Part shown: positions 26,521-36,141 of the stretch, one piece after another
Layout of the letters: every line of letters begins with the position of its first letter
Position numbering within the stretch: the stretch's first letter is position 1
The notes under the pieces: model-generated
What the model saw: only the letters and a program-made list of their open reading frames with translations
Databases searched by the model: none
Told to the model about the DNA's origin: nothing
Source: Biformimicrobium ophioploci
Lineage (GTDB): Bacteria; Pseudomonadota; Gammaproteobacteria; Pseudomonadales; Cellvibrionaceae
Assembly (NCBI RefSeq): GCF_030270605.1
Contig: NZ_BSYJ01000001.1
Span: 620,001-684,000 of the forward strand
Direction: 5' to 3'
Length of the DNA: 64,000 nucleotides
Translations under genes and position numbers: made by a program

Positions 26521-27162
26521 ATGAGAACACTGGCATCAGCTGTGCTGATACTGCTGTGCAGTACGCTGGCACTGGCGCAGGGCAATCAAGGGAAAAGCGA
26601 TGGCAAGACCATCTACAAGGTGGTGGGGCCGGACGGCACTGTCACGTTTACCGATGTGGCGCCGAAAAACGGCAAGGCAGTAAAGCTGCCGCAGCGCCAG
26701 GTCAGTACCGTACCGGCAGTGAAGCCGAAGATGCCGGAGCGCAAGCTGAGCGTGGATGACGGGCGCGCGCCAGCGATGCAGGGCGGTGACTTCTATATTG
26801 TCTATCCCGCAGACGGCAGCACCATTACCCCCGGTGAGCGCGTGCTGATGATGGAGGTGGCGATCAACCCCTGGCCGCTCGGGGGCCACAGTGTCATTGC
26901 ACTGATTGACGGGCGCCCGTCCCCGGCCGTGCCCGACAGCACCGCCGTGAATATCTCCGCCATCGAGCGCGGCACCCATACCCTGCAGGCGGTGCTGCTG
27001 GATGCGGACGGGCGTGAACTGGGCCGTAGCCAGGTGATTACCGTATTCGTGAAGCGCCCCGGCCTGCAGGTACCGGATATCCCGGCCGCGGGTGCCCCCC
27101 AAGCGCCACAGATGCCCGCCGCACCGGGTGTGCGGCCCCGCCCGCAGCCGCTCAATCGCTGA
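26521..27162 (+). CDS. DUF4124-domain exported protein
   Basis: 213 residues. A signal peptide (MRTLASAVLILLCSTLALAQ) is followed by the DUF4124 motif TIYKVVGPDGTVTFTDVAPKNG at about residues 35-57 and an Ig-like segment (GDFYIVYPADGSTITPGERVLMM). The C-terminus is proline-rich. DUF4124 proteins occur near glnA/ntrBC in several gammaproteobacteria; the role is unknown. It has its own upstream region after the glnA terminator, so it is probably not co-transcribed with glnA. The ATG at 26521 begins the signal peptide. Confidence 0.85.
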   Translation: MRTLASAVLILLCSTLALAQGNQGKSDGKTIYKVVGPDGTVTFTDVAPKNGKAVKLPQRQVSTVPAVKPKMPERKLSVDDGRAPAMQGGDFYIVYPADGSTITPGERVLMMEVAINPWPLGGHSVIALIDGRPSPAVPDSTAVNISAIERGTHTLQAVLLDADGRELGRSQVITVFVKRPGLQVPDIPAAGAPQAPQMPAAPGVRPRPQPLNR

Positions 27163-27198
27163 CCGCTAGTCCGTTTTATTTGAGATGCCGGCGCCCTC

Positions 27199-27213
27199 GC
27201 ACCATAATGGTGC
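27199..27213. promoter_or_regulatory. Perfect NtrC-type palindrome upstream of ntrB
   Basis: GCACCATAATGGTGC is an exact dyad match to the NtrC consensus, 157 bases before the ntrB ATG. It suggests autoregulation (activation or repression) of ntrBC. I could not identify a clear sigma-54 promoter between this site and ntrB. Confidence 0.85.
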
Positions 27214-27369
27214 AAGGGCGTAATCCCCTCCCGGGCGTCCGCCCATCGTATTTACCATCAGCCGGCGTTCCGCCAGTACAGCAGTTCGCCGAAGTTTTTT
27301 ATCGCGCCTGTAAAAAGTTGGATTGCTTTTTGCAGTGTTGAAAACAGCGAGGATGGATTGGGAATTCCA

Positions 27370-28440
27370 ATGCTCAACGACAGCCAGGTGCGCCAGATAC
27401 TGGACAACCTCAGTACGGCCCTGCTGGTACTGGATGACGAATTGACGCTGCGCTACATCAATGGCGCCGGTGAGGATCTGCTGGCGACCTCCAGCGAGCG
27501 CCTGCTCGGGCAGTCTGTTACGCAGCTGTACGACGAGTCCGGTGATGCGCCGGCAGAAATGCACAGCGCACTCGCCAACGGCCTGCGCTTCACCAAGCGC
27601 CGGGTCGAGTGGCACCTGCCGGGTGGTGGCTCCTGTACCGTGGATTACTCCGTGACCCCGGTTCAGGACCAGGGCCTGCTGATGCTGGAAGTGCAGCCGA
27701 TGGATCGCCTGCTGCGCATCGCGCGTGAGGACGAGTTGATCGCTGCGCACGAGACCACCCGCGACCTGGTGCGCGGCATGGCGCACGAAGTGAAGAATCC
27801 GCTGGGTGGTATCCGCGGCGCGGCGCAGTTGCTGCAGCGCGAATTGCCGGAACCGGGCCTGGAGGAATACACCCGCATCATCATCGATGAGGCGGATCGC
27901 CTGCGCAATCTGGTGGATAGACTGCTGGGCCCGCGCCGCGCGCCCAAGCTCAAGCCGAGCAATGTGCACCAGTTGCTCGAGCGGGTGGCGCAGCTGATCG
28001 ATGCGGAGTGCAAGGGGCGCCTGCGTATCCGGCGCGATTACGACGTTTCCATCCCCGATCTGCCGCTCGACGGTGAGCAAATGGTGCAGGCGCTGCTGAA
28101 TATTGTACGCAACGCGATGCAGGCCATTGCCGAGGGCCCGGGGCTGGAAAACGGTGAGATCACGCTGCGCACCCGGGTGCAGCGCCAGTTCACTATTGGC
28201 CGCCATACCCATCGGCTGGTATGCCGTATTTCGGTCATCGACAACGGTCCCGGTGTTTTGCCGGAGATCCGCGAGCGGATTTTCTATCCGATGATTTCCG
28301 GCCGCGCGGCCGGCAGCGGTATCGGCCTGTCGATGGCGCAGCAGATCGTCAACCAGCACGAAGGCCTGATCGAGTGCGATAGCGCTCCGGGCAATACCGA
28401 GTTTTCAATATACCTGCCGCTGCAAGCCGGGCAGGGTTAA
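27370..28440 (+). CDS. glnL: Nitrogen regulation sensor kinase NtrB
   Basis: 356 residues, cytoplasmic. An N-terminal PAS domain (about 8-110) precedes the phospho-acceptor His139 in RGMAHEVKNPLGGIRGAAQLL, at the same position as in E. coli NtrB. The HATPase region shows the N-box NIVRNAMQAI, the G1 box VIDNGPGV and the G2 box GSGIGLSMAQQ. It phosphorylates or dephosphorylates NtrC in response to PII. An upstream TTG (27358) is in frame, but the ATG at 27370 aligns better. ntrC follows after 15 bases. Confidence 0.96.
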   Translation: MLNDSQVRQILDNLSTALLVLDDELTLRYINGAGEDLLATSSERLLGQSVTQLYDESGDAPAEMHSALANGLRFTKRRVEWHLPGGGSCTVDYSVTPVQDQGLLMLEVQPMDRLLRIAREDELIAAHETTRDLVRGMAHEVKNPLGGIRGAAQLLQRELPEPGLEEYTRIIIDEADRLRNLVDRLLGPRRAPKLKPSNVHQLLERVAQLIDAECKGRLRIRRDYDVSIPDLPLDGEQMVQALLNIVRNAMQAIAEGPGLENGEITLRTRVQRQFTIGRHTHRLVCRISVIDNGPGVLPEIRERIFYPMISGRAAGSGIGLSMAQQIVNQHEGLIECDSAPGNTEFSIYLPLQAGQG

Positions 28441-28455
28441 GGGGATTTACAACCG

Positions 28456-29853
28456 ATGCCGAAAAGAGTCTGGATCATCGATGACGACCGCTCCATCCGC
28501 TGGGTACTGGAGCGCGCCCTGCAGCAGGTCGATATCGAGACGCGCTGTTACGAAAGCGGCGACGATGCGCTCTCGGATTTCTACAACGAGCAACCGGATG
28601 TGGTGATCAGCGATATCCGCATGCCCGGCATCGATGGCCTCAAGCTGTTGCAGCGGATGCAGGCCGAAGCACCGCAGATGCCCATGATTATCATGACCGC
28701 ACACTCGGACCTCGACAGTGCCGTGGCGGCCTACCAGGGCGGTGCTTTTGAATACCTGCCGAAGCCATTCGATGTGGATGAAGCCGTAGCCACAGTGCAG
28801 CGCGCACTTGCGCACTCGGATGAAGTGCTGAACGCCGGTGGCACCGTTGAGCCACCGCAAGAGGCGCGCGAGATCATCGGCGAGGCACCTGCGATGCAGG
28901 AGGTGTTTCGCGCGATTGGTCGTTTGTCCACTTCCAATATCACTGTATTGATCAATGGTGAATCCGGCACCGGTAAGGAACTGGTGGCGCGCGCGCTCCA
29001 CAACCACAGCCCGCGCCGCGACCGGCCGTTTATCGCCCTGAACATGGCGGCGATTCCGCGCGACCTGATGGAATCCGAATTGTTCGGCCATGAGAAGGGC
29101 GCGTTTACCGGCGCAACCGCACAGCGTGCGGGTCGTTTCGAGCAGGCCGACGGCGGTACCCTGTTCCTGGACGAGATTGGCGATATGCCGGCGGAAACCC
29201 AGACGCGCTTGTTGCGGGTGCTGGCCGATGGCGAGTTCTATCGCGTTGGCGGCCGCACGCCCGTGAAGGTGGATGTGCGTATCATTGCCGCAACCCACCA
29301 GGACCTGGAGATGCTGGTGGAAAAGCACCAGTTCCGCGAGGACCTGTTCCACCGCCTCAACGTTATCCGTATCCATATCCCGCGCCTTTCTGATCGGCGC
29401 GAGGATATCCCGCGTCTGGCCGAGCATTTCTTTGCCGCCGCCGCACGCGAGCTGGGTGTGGAAGCCAAGAAGCTGTTGCCGGAAACCGCCACCTTTTTTT
29501 CCGACCTGGACTGGCCCGGCAACGTGCGCCAGCTGGAGAACACCTGCCGTTGGATTACCGTCATGGCATCCGGCCGCGAGATTCATATCGAAGACCTGCC
29601 GCCGGAACTGCAGCAGCGCCCTGCGCCTACCGCCATTGCCGGCAGTTGGGACAGCGCCCTGAAAATGTGGGCGGACGCGGAGCTGGCTGCAGGTCATCGC
29701 GACATCCTTGCCGAGGCCGTACCCAAGTTCGAGCGCGCGCTGATCGATGTGGCCCTCAAGCACACCGGCGGGCGTAAGAAAGAAGCTGCGGAACTGCTGG
29801 GCTGGGGCCGCAATACCCTCACGCGCAAGCTGAAGGAACTCGATATTCAGTAA
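28456..29853 (+). CDS. glnG: Nitrogen regulator NtrC, sigma-54 activator
   Basis: 465 residues. Receiver domain with Asp53 in VVISDIRMPGIDG. AAA+ domain with Walker A GESGTGKE, the sigma-54 contact loop GAFTGA, Walker B GGTLFLDEIGD and the R-finger region. The Fis-type helix-turn-helix at the C-terminus ends in AAELLGWGRNTLTRKLKEL. It activates glnA and, through the palindrome upstream of ntrB, probably its own operon. It is in an operon with ntrB. Confidence 0.97.
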   Translation: MPKRVWIIDDDRSIRWVLERALQQVDIETRCYESGDDALSDFYNEQPDVVISDIRMPGIDGLKLLQRMQAEAPQMPMIIMTAHSDLDSAVAAYQGGAFEYLPKPFDVDEAVATVQRALAHSDEVLNAGGTVEPPQEAREIIGEAPAMQEVFRAIGRLSTSNITVLINGESGTGKELVARALHNHSPRRDRPFIALNMAAIPRDLMESELFGHEKGAFTGATAQRAGRFEQADGGTLFLDEIGDMPAETQTRLLRVLADGEFYRVGGRTPVKVDVRIIAATHQDLEMLVEKHQFREDLFHRLNVIRIHIPRLSDRREDIPRLAEHFFAAAARELGVEAKKLLPETATFFSDLDWPGNVRQLENTCRWITVMASGREIHIEDLPPELQQRPAPTAIAGSWDSALKMWADAELAAGHRDILAEAVPKFERALIDVALKHTGGRKKEAAELLGWGRNTLTRKLKELDIQ

Positions 29854-29896
29854 ACGTGGTACTCTTTGCGATCTCAATTCGTATCAAGAGCAAGCC

Positions 29897-30289
29897 ATGT
29901 TTGTCTATAAAATCGAACCGCGCTTTTGCGAAACCGATGCCCTCGGCCATGTCAGTAATACCGCACTGCCGAAGTGGTTTGAGCACGGGCGCGAGCCAAT
30001 TTTTCGCATGTTCAACCCCGCACTTTCCATCGCGGACTGGAACCTGATCCTGAAGAAGATGGAAGTGGATTTCATGGCGCAGATCTACCTGTTCAAGCCG
30101 GTGGAAATACGCACCAGCCTGTCCAAGGTAGGCAACTCCTCGTTCGGTGTGCACCAGGAAGCGTGGCAGGACGGCAAGCAGGTGGCCGCCGGTGACTGCG
30201 TAATGGTGCACTTCGACTATGCTGCGCAGAAGTCTGCGCCGATTCCCGACGATATCCGCGCCCAGCTGCAGGCCCACCTGGCCAGCTGA
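29897..30289 (+). CDS. Hotdog-fold acyl-CoA thioesterase (YbgC/4HBT-like)
   Basis: 130 residues. The N-terminal motif ETDALGHVSNTALPKWFEHGRE carries the catalytic Asp (in TDALGHV) of the 4-hydroxybenzoyl-CoA thioesterase group, and the central helix and strands fit one hotdog domain. It hydrolyses an acyl-CoA; the chain length or ring specificity cannot be read from sequence. Located 43 bases after ntrC with its own start; no functional link is obvious. Confidence 0.85.
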   Translation: MFVYKIEPRFCETDALGHVSNTALPKWFEHGREPIFRMFNPALSIADWNLILKKMEVDFMAQIYLFKPVEIRTSLSKVGNSSFGVHQEAWQDGKQVAAGDCVMVHFDYAAQKSAPIPDDIRAQLQAHLAS

Positions 30290-30328
30290 ATTTAAACGTA
30301 CCCATTTTCTTCTAGGAAGGAGTGCACA

Positions 30329-30988
30329 TTGATACTCAAGCGCATGCTGTTACTGGTCGGCGCACTGTCGGTCGCCTTTTCATTGAATGCACAGGAATTG
30401 CAGCTGCCGCAGAAGTTACCGGAGCTGAAAGTCAGCTCCGAAGCGTCCCTCGGCAAGGGTGCGCAGGGCCTGCGCCCGGGGGCTGCCGTACCGAAGTTCA
30501 GTATCGATTCCTACAAGGGCGAGCCGGTCAGCTGGGATAACCTGCTGGAACGTGCGCCGTTGCTGGTGGTGTTCTACCGCGGCGGCTGGTGCCCCTACTG
30601 CAATGTGCAGATCCGCCAGCTGACCGAGGCCTGGCCGGAGTTTGAAAAGCGCGGCGTCACCCCGGTACTGATCAGCGCCGACAAGCCGGACGCTGCTGCC
30701 ATCGCCCAGGCCGGGTACAGCATCCCGTTTCCGGTACTGTCGGACCCGGATATGGTGGCGCACAAGGTGTTCGATGTGGTGGTACAGATCGATGAGGCTA
30801 CCGCCAGGAAATACCGCAAGTACGGCATTGTGCTGGAAGACTGGTCCGGGCGTGAGCATCACCAGATCGGCGCGCCGGGCGTTTTCCTGGTGGCCAAGAA
30901 CGGCCGGGTGACCTGGGCGCACGTCTCTGCCGACTACCGCGAGCGTCCGAGCGTGGCGCAGCTGCTGGCGGCCATTGACGCGCAGTAA
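30329..30988 (+). CDS. Exported peroxiredoxin-like protein (AhpC/TSA)
   Basis: 219 residues. The TTG start is supported by AAGGAG 6 bases upstream; an ATG five codons later lacks such a site. A hydrophobic signal (about 4-22) ends at NAQEL. The thioredoxin-fold core has VVFYRGGWCPYCNVQIRQL, with the peroxidatic Cys in a CPYC arrangement, and the later cis-Pro region GAPGVFLVAKNGRV. It likely reduces peroxides or thiols in the periplasm. Confidence 0.85.
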   Translation: MILKRMLLLVGALSVAFSLNAQELQLPQKLPELKVSSEASLGKGAQGLRPGAAVPKFSIDSYKGEPVSWDNLLERAPLLVVFYRGGWCPYCNVQIRQLTEAWPEFEKRGVTPVLISADKPDAAAIAQAGYSIPFPVLSDPDMVAHKVFDVVVQIDEATARKYRKYGIVLEDWSGREHHQIGAPGVFLVAKNGRVTWAHVSADYRERPSVAQLLAAIDAQ

Positions 30989-31086
30989 GTACTTGCGCTG
31001 ACTATTCCTCCACAGCCCCCTGGCTGGACATTCTCTTCGCCGCGGTAATAATGCGTGACGAGAATAAGAGAATGCCAGGGGGCAAT

Positions 31087-32769
31087 ATGCAACTCAAATC
31101 ACTGGTCGCAGCCATCGCGCTGTCCGGCCTGGTCAGTGCCTGCGGCAACGCGGACAAAGACACGGCCAATGACGCTGCACAAGCCGATGCGGCCAAGGCA
31201 ACCGATGCCGCTGTCGCGGCACCGCGCAACGAGATCTACGTACCGGTAGAGCTGACCACCGACCTCTCCCACCTGTCCGAAAACCAGAAAAAGATGATTG
31301 GCCTGCTGATCGATGCCGGCCGGGTCATGGATGGCCTGTTCTGGCGCCAGTCCTATGGCTGGCGCAAGGACCTGCTGGGTGCGCTGAAGGACGACCCGGA
31401 GGCGCGCAACTTCGCCAGGATCAATTACGGTCCCTGGGACCGCCTCGCGGACAACCGACCGTTCGTGGCCGGTTACGGGCCCAAGCCCAAGGGTGCCCAG
31501 TTCTACCCGGCTGACATGACCAAGGAAGAGTTCGAAGCCTGGGATGAGCCGGACAAGGACGACCTCTACTCGCTGGTACGCCGCGATGACGCCACTGGCC
31601 AGCTCAAGCTGGTGCCGTACAGCGAGGTATACCGCCGTCCGCTCGAACGCGCTGCAGCACTGTTGCAGGAGGCGGCCAAGCTGGCGGAGCACAAGGGTTT
31701 TGCCGACTACCTGGAGATGCGCGCCGAGGCGCTGCTGACCGATGACTACCAGCCCAGCGACTTCGCCTGGATGGACGTCAAGACCAACCCGATCGACGTG
31801 GTGATCGGCCCCATCGAGACCTACGAAGACCAGCTGTTCGGTTACCGTGCCGCCTTCTCCACCTACGTGCTGGTCAAGGACCTGGCGTGGAGCGAGCGCC
31901 TGGCCAAGTTTGCGGCTTTCCTGCCGGAACTGCAGCGCGGCCTGCCGGTGGCGGACGAGTACAAGGAAGAGGAGCCGGGCACGGATTCCGACCTCAATGC
32001 CTATGATGTGGTTTTCTATGCCGGCGACAGCAATGCGGGTTCCAAGACCATCGCCATCAACCTGCCGAACGACGAGCAGGTGCAGCTGGAAAAAGGCACC
32101 CGTCGCCTGCAGCTGAAGAACGCCATGCGCGCCAAATTCGACAAGATCCTGCTGCCGATTTCGGACGTACTGATCGCCGAGGAGCAGCGCAAGCACATCA
32201 CCTTCCCGGCGTTCTTTGCTAACACCATGTTCCACGAAGTGGCGCACGGCCTCGGTATCAAGAAAACCATCACCGACGGCAAGACCGTGCGTGCGGCGCT
32301 GAAGGAAACCGCTTCACCGCTGGAAGAGGGCAAGGCGGATATCCTCGGCCTGTACATGGTCACCGAGCTGTTCAACAAGGGCGAGATGGATGAGGGCGAG
32401 GTGATGGATAACTACGTCACCTTTATGGCCGGCATCTTCCGCAGCGTGCGTTTCGGTGCCGCCAGTGCACACGGCCGCGCCAACATGATGCGATTCAACT
32501 TCTTCCGTAATGAAGGCGCCTTCAGCCGCGACGAAGCCACCGGTCACTACCGTGTCGACTTCGACAAGATGCAGGCGGCCATGGCGAAGCTGTCCAACCT
32601 GATCCTCACCATCCAGGGCGACGGCGACTACGAACAGGCGAAGAAGCTGCTGGAAGAGCAGGGCCTGATCCAGCCGGAATTGCAGGCAGACCTGGATCGC
32701 CTGGCGTCGGCGAAGATCCCGGTGGATGTCACGTTCATCCAGGGCAAGAAGGTGCTGGGGCTGGAATAA
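31087..32769 (+). CDS. M49-like zinc metallopeptidase lipoprotein
   Basis: 561 residues. A lipoprotein signal ends GLVSACGN (Cys18 lipidated). The metal site reads FHEVAHGLG (His383 to His387, with Glu384) and, about 30 residues on, LEEGKADILGLYMV (Glu413/414). This pair resembles the HELLGH...EECRAE arrangement of dipeptidyl peptidase III (M49) but with the shorter HEXXH spacing of its bacterial relatives. Other family features include FDKILLPISDVL and the C-terminal MAKLSNLILTIQGDGDYEQA. A peptide or related substrate is hydrolysed at the membrane. The ATG at 31087 begins the lipoprotein signal. It ends at a shared terminator with secB. Confidence 0.82.
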   Translation: MQLKSLVAAIALSGLVSACGNADKDTANDAAQADAAKATDAAVAAPRNEIYVPVELTTDLSHLSENQKKMIGLLIDAGRVMDGLFWRQSYGWRKDLLGALKDDPEARNFARINYGPWDRLADNRPFVAGYGPKPKGAQFYPADMTKEEFEAWDEPDKDDLYSLVRRDDATGQLKLVPYSEVYRRPLERAAALLQEAAKLAEHKGFADYLEMRAEALLTDDYQPSDFAWMDVKTNPIDVVIGPIETYEDQLFGYRAAFSTYVLVKDLAWSERLAKFAAFLPELQRGLPVADEYKEEEPGTDSDLNAYDVVFYAGDSNAGSKTIAINLPNDEQVQLEKGTRRLQLKNAMRAKFDKILLPISDVLIAEEQRKHITFPAFFANTMFHEVAHGLGIKKTITDGKTVRAALKETASPLEEGKADILGLYMVTELFNKGEMDEGEVMDNYVTFMAGIFRSVRFGAASAHGRANMMRFNFFRNEGAFSRDEATGHYRVDFDKMQAAMAKLSNLILTIQGDGDYEQAKKLLEEQGLIQPELQADLDRLASAKIPVDVTFIQGKKVLGLE

Positions 32770-32790
32770 ACCGGCATTACCGGCACAAAT

Positions 32791-32834
32791 AAAAAAGGCT
32801 CCCATTTCCAAACGAAAGGGAGCCTTTTTTATTG
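32791..32834. terminator. Bidirectional rho-independent terminator
   Basis: Arms AAAAAAGGCTCCC and GGGAGCCTTTTTT around an 18-base spacer. It serves the M49-like gene (plus) and secB (minus). Confidence 0.92.
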
Positions 32835-32874
32835 CCCCGTCGCCGGGGCTTGTTCAGGAGCTGTGCGCCAGTGA

Positions 32875-33369
32875 TCAGGCGTCAGCTTGTTCCTTGGCCT
32901 GAGCTTCCTGCGCAGCCTGCTGCATGGCAGCGGCGAACAGCGCGTCGAAGTTGATCGGCGGCAGCATCAGGGCCGGGAAGGAACCCTTGGTGACGGTGTT
33001 GTCGATGACTTCACGGGCGTACGGGAACAGGATGTTCGGGCATACGGTGTTCAGCACCTGCGCCAGCTGCTGGCCTTCGAGGCCGGCAACGGTGAACAGG
33101 CCAGCCTGCTGCACCTCGATCAGGAAGGCTACTTCTTCCTCGAACTTGGTGGTAACAGTCAGGGTCAGGTTGACCTCGTACAGGTCTTCGTCGACCTTGG
33201 TGGTCTTGGTGTTCAGTTCCTGGTTAACCTGCGGCTGCCACTGCTTCTTGAATACTTCCGGACCCATCGGGGTCTCGAAGGACAGGTCCTTCAGGTAGAT
33301 GCGCTGCATCTGGAATTGCTGTTCCGGGGCCTGTGCTTCGGTTGCTGCGGCGTTCTGTTCTTCAGCCAT
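32875..33369 (-). CDS. secB: Protein-export chaperone SecB
   Basis: 164 residues. Keeps preproteins unfolded and delivers them to SecA. The signature FQMQRIYLKDLSFETPMGP and the core FEEEVAFLIEVQQAGLFTV, CPNILFPYAREVI and FPALMLPPINFDALF are all present; the C-terminus is Ala/Gln-rich. Last gene of the order rhodanese-grxC-secB, the same order as yibN-grxC-secB in E. coli. The ATG at 33369 aligns the short acidic N-terminus. Confidence 0.97.
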   Translation of the reverse strand: MAEEQNAAATEAQAPEQQFQMQRIYLKDLSFETPMGPEVFKKQWQPQVNQELNTKTTKVDEDLYEVNLTLTVTTKFEEEVAFLIEVQQAGLFTVAGLEGQQLAQVLNTVCPNILFPYAREVIDNTVTKGSFPALMLPPINFDALFAAAMQQAAQEAQAKEQADA

Positions 33370-33493
33370 GTTACTGCCTGCTATCTCTTGAGTTAATTTA
33401 TTGCCCTGGCGGCCTGGCCGCAGCGGCATTTTCTTATGTTGTGCATATCCGTATGGGGGCCGCCCCTGAGGCTTTCAAGGGCGACTTCCAAAT

Positions 33494-33760
33494 TTATGCG
33501 CTCTGCCGGCCCAGCAGGGAATCCAGCTGGCGACTGCGCTCCAGGGCCATCAGTTCGTCACAACCGCCGACGTGATGGTCATCAATCCAGATCTGCGGCA
33601 CTGTGTGGCGGCCGCCGGCCTTGCGCGTCATTTCGGCGCGCAGTTGTGCCTTGCCGTCTACCGCGATCTCGCGGTAGTTGACGCCCTTGCTCTTCAGCAG
33701 GTGCTTGGCACGGATGCAAAAGGGGCAGAAGCGCGTGGTGTAGATGACGACATTCGCCAT
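33494..33760 (-). CDS. grxC: Glutaredoxin 3
   Basis: 88 residues, one thioredoxin-fold domain. The redox site is CPFC in TTRFCPFCIRAKHLL (the common form is CPYC), followed by the cis-Pro TVPQIWIDD and the GSH-binding HVGGCDELMAL. It reduces disulfides and glutathionylated proteins with glutathione. It lies between the rhodanese gene and secB in the conserved operon. Confidence 0.95.
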   Translation of the reverse strand: MANVVIYTTRFCPFCIRAKHLLKSKGVNYREIAVDGKAQLRAEMTRKAGGRHTVPQIWIDDHHVGGCDELMALERSRQLDSLLGRQSA

Positions 33761-33818
33761 GGTGCGTTTACCTCTTTATTCCTGCTCTGGCCGCCCACCG
33801 GGGACGGCCGCAAAATCA

Positions 33819-34226
33819 TTACTTGACCAGTGGCAGCTGCTGGCTGGTCCACTCGGTCATGCCGCCTTCCAGGCGGCGGACTTCGAAACCCTCACCGCGC
33901 AACAGACGTCCGGCGGCGCCGGCGTGCTGGCCGATCTTGTCGGCGACGATCAGGGTCTTGTCCTTGTGCTTGTTCAGTTCCGCAAGGCGCTCTTTCAGCT
34001 GGCCGTGCGGGATGTTGATCGCATCCACGATATGGCCGCCGGCAAACTCGTCCTTGTCGCGCACATCCACGATCACAGCCTGCTGCTGGTTGAGCATGCG
34101 GGTGACTTCATGGACACCGGTGGGCTTGCCCGCCTTGGCGCGCTCGGTAAAGGCAAAGGCGTAAATCAATACGACTAACAGGCTGACCAGCAGCCACTGT
34201 TCACTGATAAATTGAAAAAAATCCAC
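33819..34226 (-). CDS. Membrane-anchored rhodanese-like protein (YibN type)
   Basis: 135 residues. One N-terminal membrane helix (about 9-25) and a rhodanese domain (IVDVRDKDEFAGGHIVDAINIP; RRLEGGMTEWTSQQLPLV). The position of the catalytic Cys loop reads LIVADKIGQHAGAAG and has no Cys, so normal sulfur transfer is unlikely. I believe this is shared by some close relatives rather than a local mutation. First gene of the rhodanese-grxC-secB operon and divergent from gpmI. E. coli YibN has the same position. Confidence 0.88.
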   Translation of the reverse strand: MDFFQFISEQWLLVSLLVVLIYAFAFTERAKAGKPTGVHEVTRMLNQQQAVIVDVRDKDEFAGGHIVDAINIPHGQLKERLAELNKHKDKTLIVADKIGQHAGAAGRLLRGEGFEVRRLEGGMTEWTSQQLPLVK

Positions 34227-34561
34227 TGTCGACCTTCTTGTCCGTTGCTGGGTGCGCGCCGCGTCCCGCCCTTCACCTTTTTAAGGGGGCGCAGTATACA
34301 CCATTGTGGTGGTTTCTTAACCAGAATGGGCGGCCCGTAAGCGGCTGGCTGCCTGAGTCTGGTCACGCGGCGCCGGGCAGTTTCGCGCCAAACGGCCCGA
34401 ATTACCAGCCTCGCGCCGGTCCGCCCCGGCCGGGCGGGCAAACGCGACCCGTGGCGCGAAATTGGGTAAAATGCCGCCTCTCTGGTTTTTGCGCTACGAC
34501 CGCCTGGTCGTGCGCCGGTTAACCCGCATCTAATTAGGTCTGTTTAACAGGTAATAGGTTC

Positions 34562-36106
34562 ATGGTGGAAATGAAGAACTCAGCGAAACGCCCGTTGGTG
34601 CTGCTTATCCTGGACGGCTTCGGTCACAGCGATAACCCGGAACACAACGCCATCCACGCTGCCAATTCACCGGTTTGGGACCGCATCTGGGCCGAGCGCC
34701 CGCACACCCTGATCCAGACCTCTGGTATGGCGGTGGGCCTGCCGGAAGGGCAGATGGGTAATTCCGAGGTGGGTCACATGACTCTGGGTGCCGGCCGTGT
34801 CGTCTACCAGAACTACACCCGCATCAACAAATCCATCAAGGACGGCGACTTCTTCCGCAACCCGGCCTACACCGAGGCGGTGGACAAGGCCGTGGCCGCC
34901 GGCAAGGCGGTCCATATCATGGGCCTGCTGTCGCCGGGCGGTGTACACAGCCACGAGGACCACTTTGTGGCCATGGCGACCCTGGCGGCGCAGCGCGGTG
35001 CCAGCAAGATCTACCTGCACGCATTCCTCGACGGTCGCGACACGCCGCCGCGCAGCGCGGAGGATTCACTGGCGCGCCTGGACCAGGTGTTTGACGCACT
35101 GGGCGTGGGCCGTATTGCCAGCATCTGTGGCCGCTACTACGCCATGGACCGCGACCAGCGCTGGGATCGCACCGAGCGCGCCTACCGCCTGCTGACCGAG
35201 GGCGTGGCCGAATACAGCGAGGGCTCCTCCGTTGCTGGCCTCAAGGCCGCCTACGCGCGCGATGAGAACGACGAATTCGTACAGCCCACCGCGATCGGCG
35301 ATGCGGTCGCAATCGAGGATGGCGACGCGCTGCTGTTTATGAACTTCCGCCCGGACCGCGCGCGCCAGATCAGCCGCGCGTTTGTCGATGGCGACTTCGA
35401 TGGCTTCAAGCGTGCACAGCAGCCGCAGGTGCGCTTCGTGATGACCACTGAATATGCAGCCAATATCGACGCCGCCTGTGCCTTCCCGCCGGAGCCGCTG
35501 ACCAACTCCCTCGGTGAGTACCTGTCCGGTATCGGCCGCAAGCAGCTGCGCATTGCCGAGACCGAGAAGTACGCGCACGTGACTTTCTTCTTCAGCGGTG
35601 GCCGTGAAGAACCTTATGCGGGCGAGGAGCGCATCCTGGTGAAATCCCCGGACGTCGCCACCTACGACCTGCAGCCGGAAATGAGTGCGCCGGAAGTGAC
35701 CGACAAGTTGGTCGCGGCCATTGCCAGCGACGAGTTTGATGCCATTATCTGTAACTACGCCAACGGCGACATGGTGGGCCACACCGGCAGCTTTGACGCC
35801 GCAGTAAAGGCGGTGGAAGCGCTGGATGGCTGCGTGGAGCGCGTGGTCGAAGCGGCACTGGCCGCCGGCGGCGAGGTGCTGATCACTGCGGACCACGGCA
35901 ACGTCGAGGAGATGTTCGACGCCGGCTCCGGCCAGGTCAGCACCCAGCACTCCACCCTGCCGGTGCCGTTTGTGTATATCGGTGAGCGCGCGGTGAAGCT
36001 GTCGGACAATGGCAGCCTCGCCGATGTGGCGCCGACCATGCTGGCGCTGATGGATCTGCCGCAGCCGGAAGAGATGACCGGCCGCAGCCTGGTGGAATTT
36101 GACTGA
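34562..36106 (+). CDS. gpmI: 2,3-bisphosphoglycerate-independent phosphoglycerate mutase
   Basis: 514 residues, full length. Interconverts 3- and 2-phosphoglycerate in glycolysis with a metal-bound phosphoserine. The N-terminus [15 protein letters not shown] supplies a metal ligand. The active serine is in [15 protein letters not shown]. Later metal ligands are in [13 protein letters not shown] and [15 protein letters not shown] 34562 is used; a second ATG at 34571 would remove only three residues. It is followed by envC as in E. coli (gpmM-envC). Confidence 0.97.
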   Translation: MVEMKNSAKRPLVLLILDGFGHSDNPEHNAIHAANSPVWDRIWAERPHTLIQTSGMAVGLPEGQMGNSEVGHMTLGAGRVVYQNYTRINKSIKDGDFFRNPAYTEAVDKAVAAGKAVHIMGLLSPGGVHSHEDHFVAMATLAAQRGASKIYLHAFLDGRDTPPRSAEDSLARLDQVFDALGVGRIASICGRYYAMDRDQRWDRTERAYRLLTEGVAEYSEGSSVAGLKAAYARDENDEFVQPTAIGDAVAIEDGDALLFMNFRPDRARQISRAFVDGDFDGFKRAQQPQVRFVMTTEYAANIDAACAFPPEPLTNSLGEYLSGIGRKQLRIAETEKYAHVTFFFSGGREEPYAGEERILVKSPDVATYDLQPEMSAPEVTDKLVAAIASDEFDAIICNYANGDMVGHTGSFDAAVKAVEALDGCVERVVEAALAAGGEVLITADHGNVEEMFDAGSGQVSTQHSTLPVPFVYIGERAVKLSDNGSLADVAPTMLALMDLPQPEEMTGRSLVEFD

Positions 36107-36141
36107 ACCTTGAAGCTTAGAAGCGTAAAAAATAAAAACCG

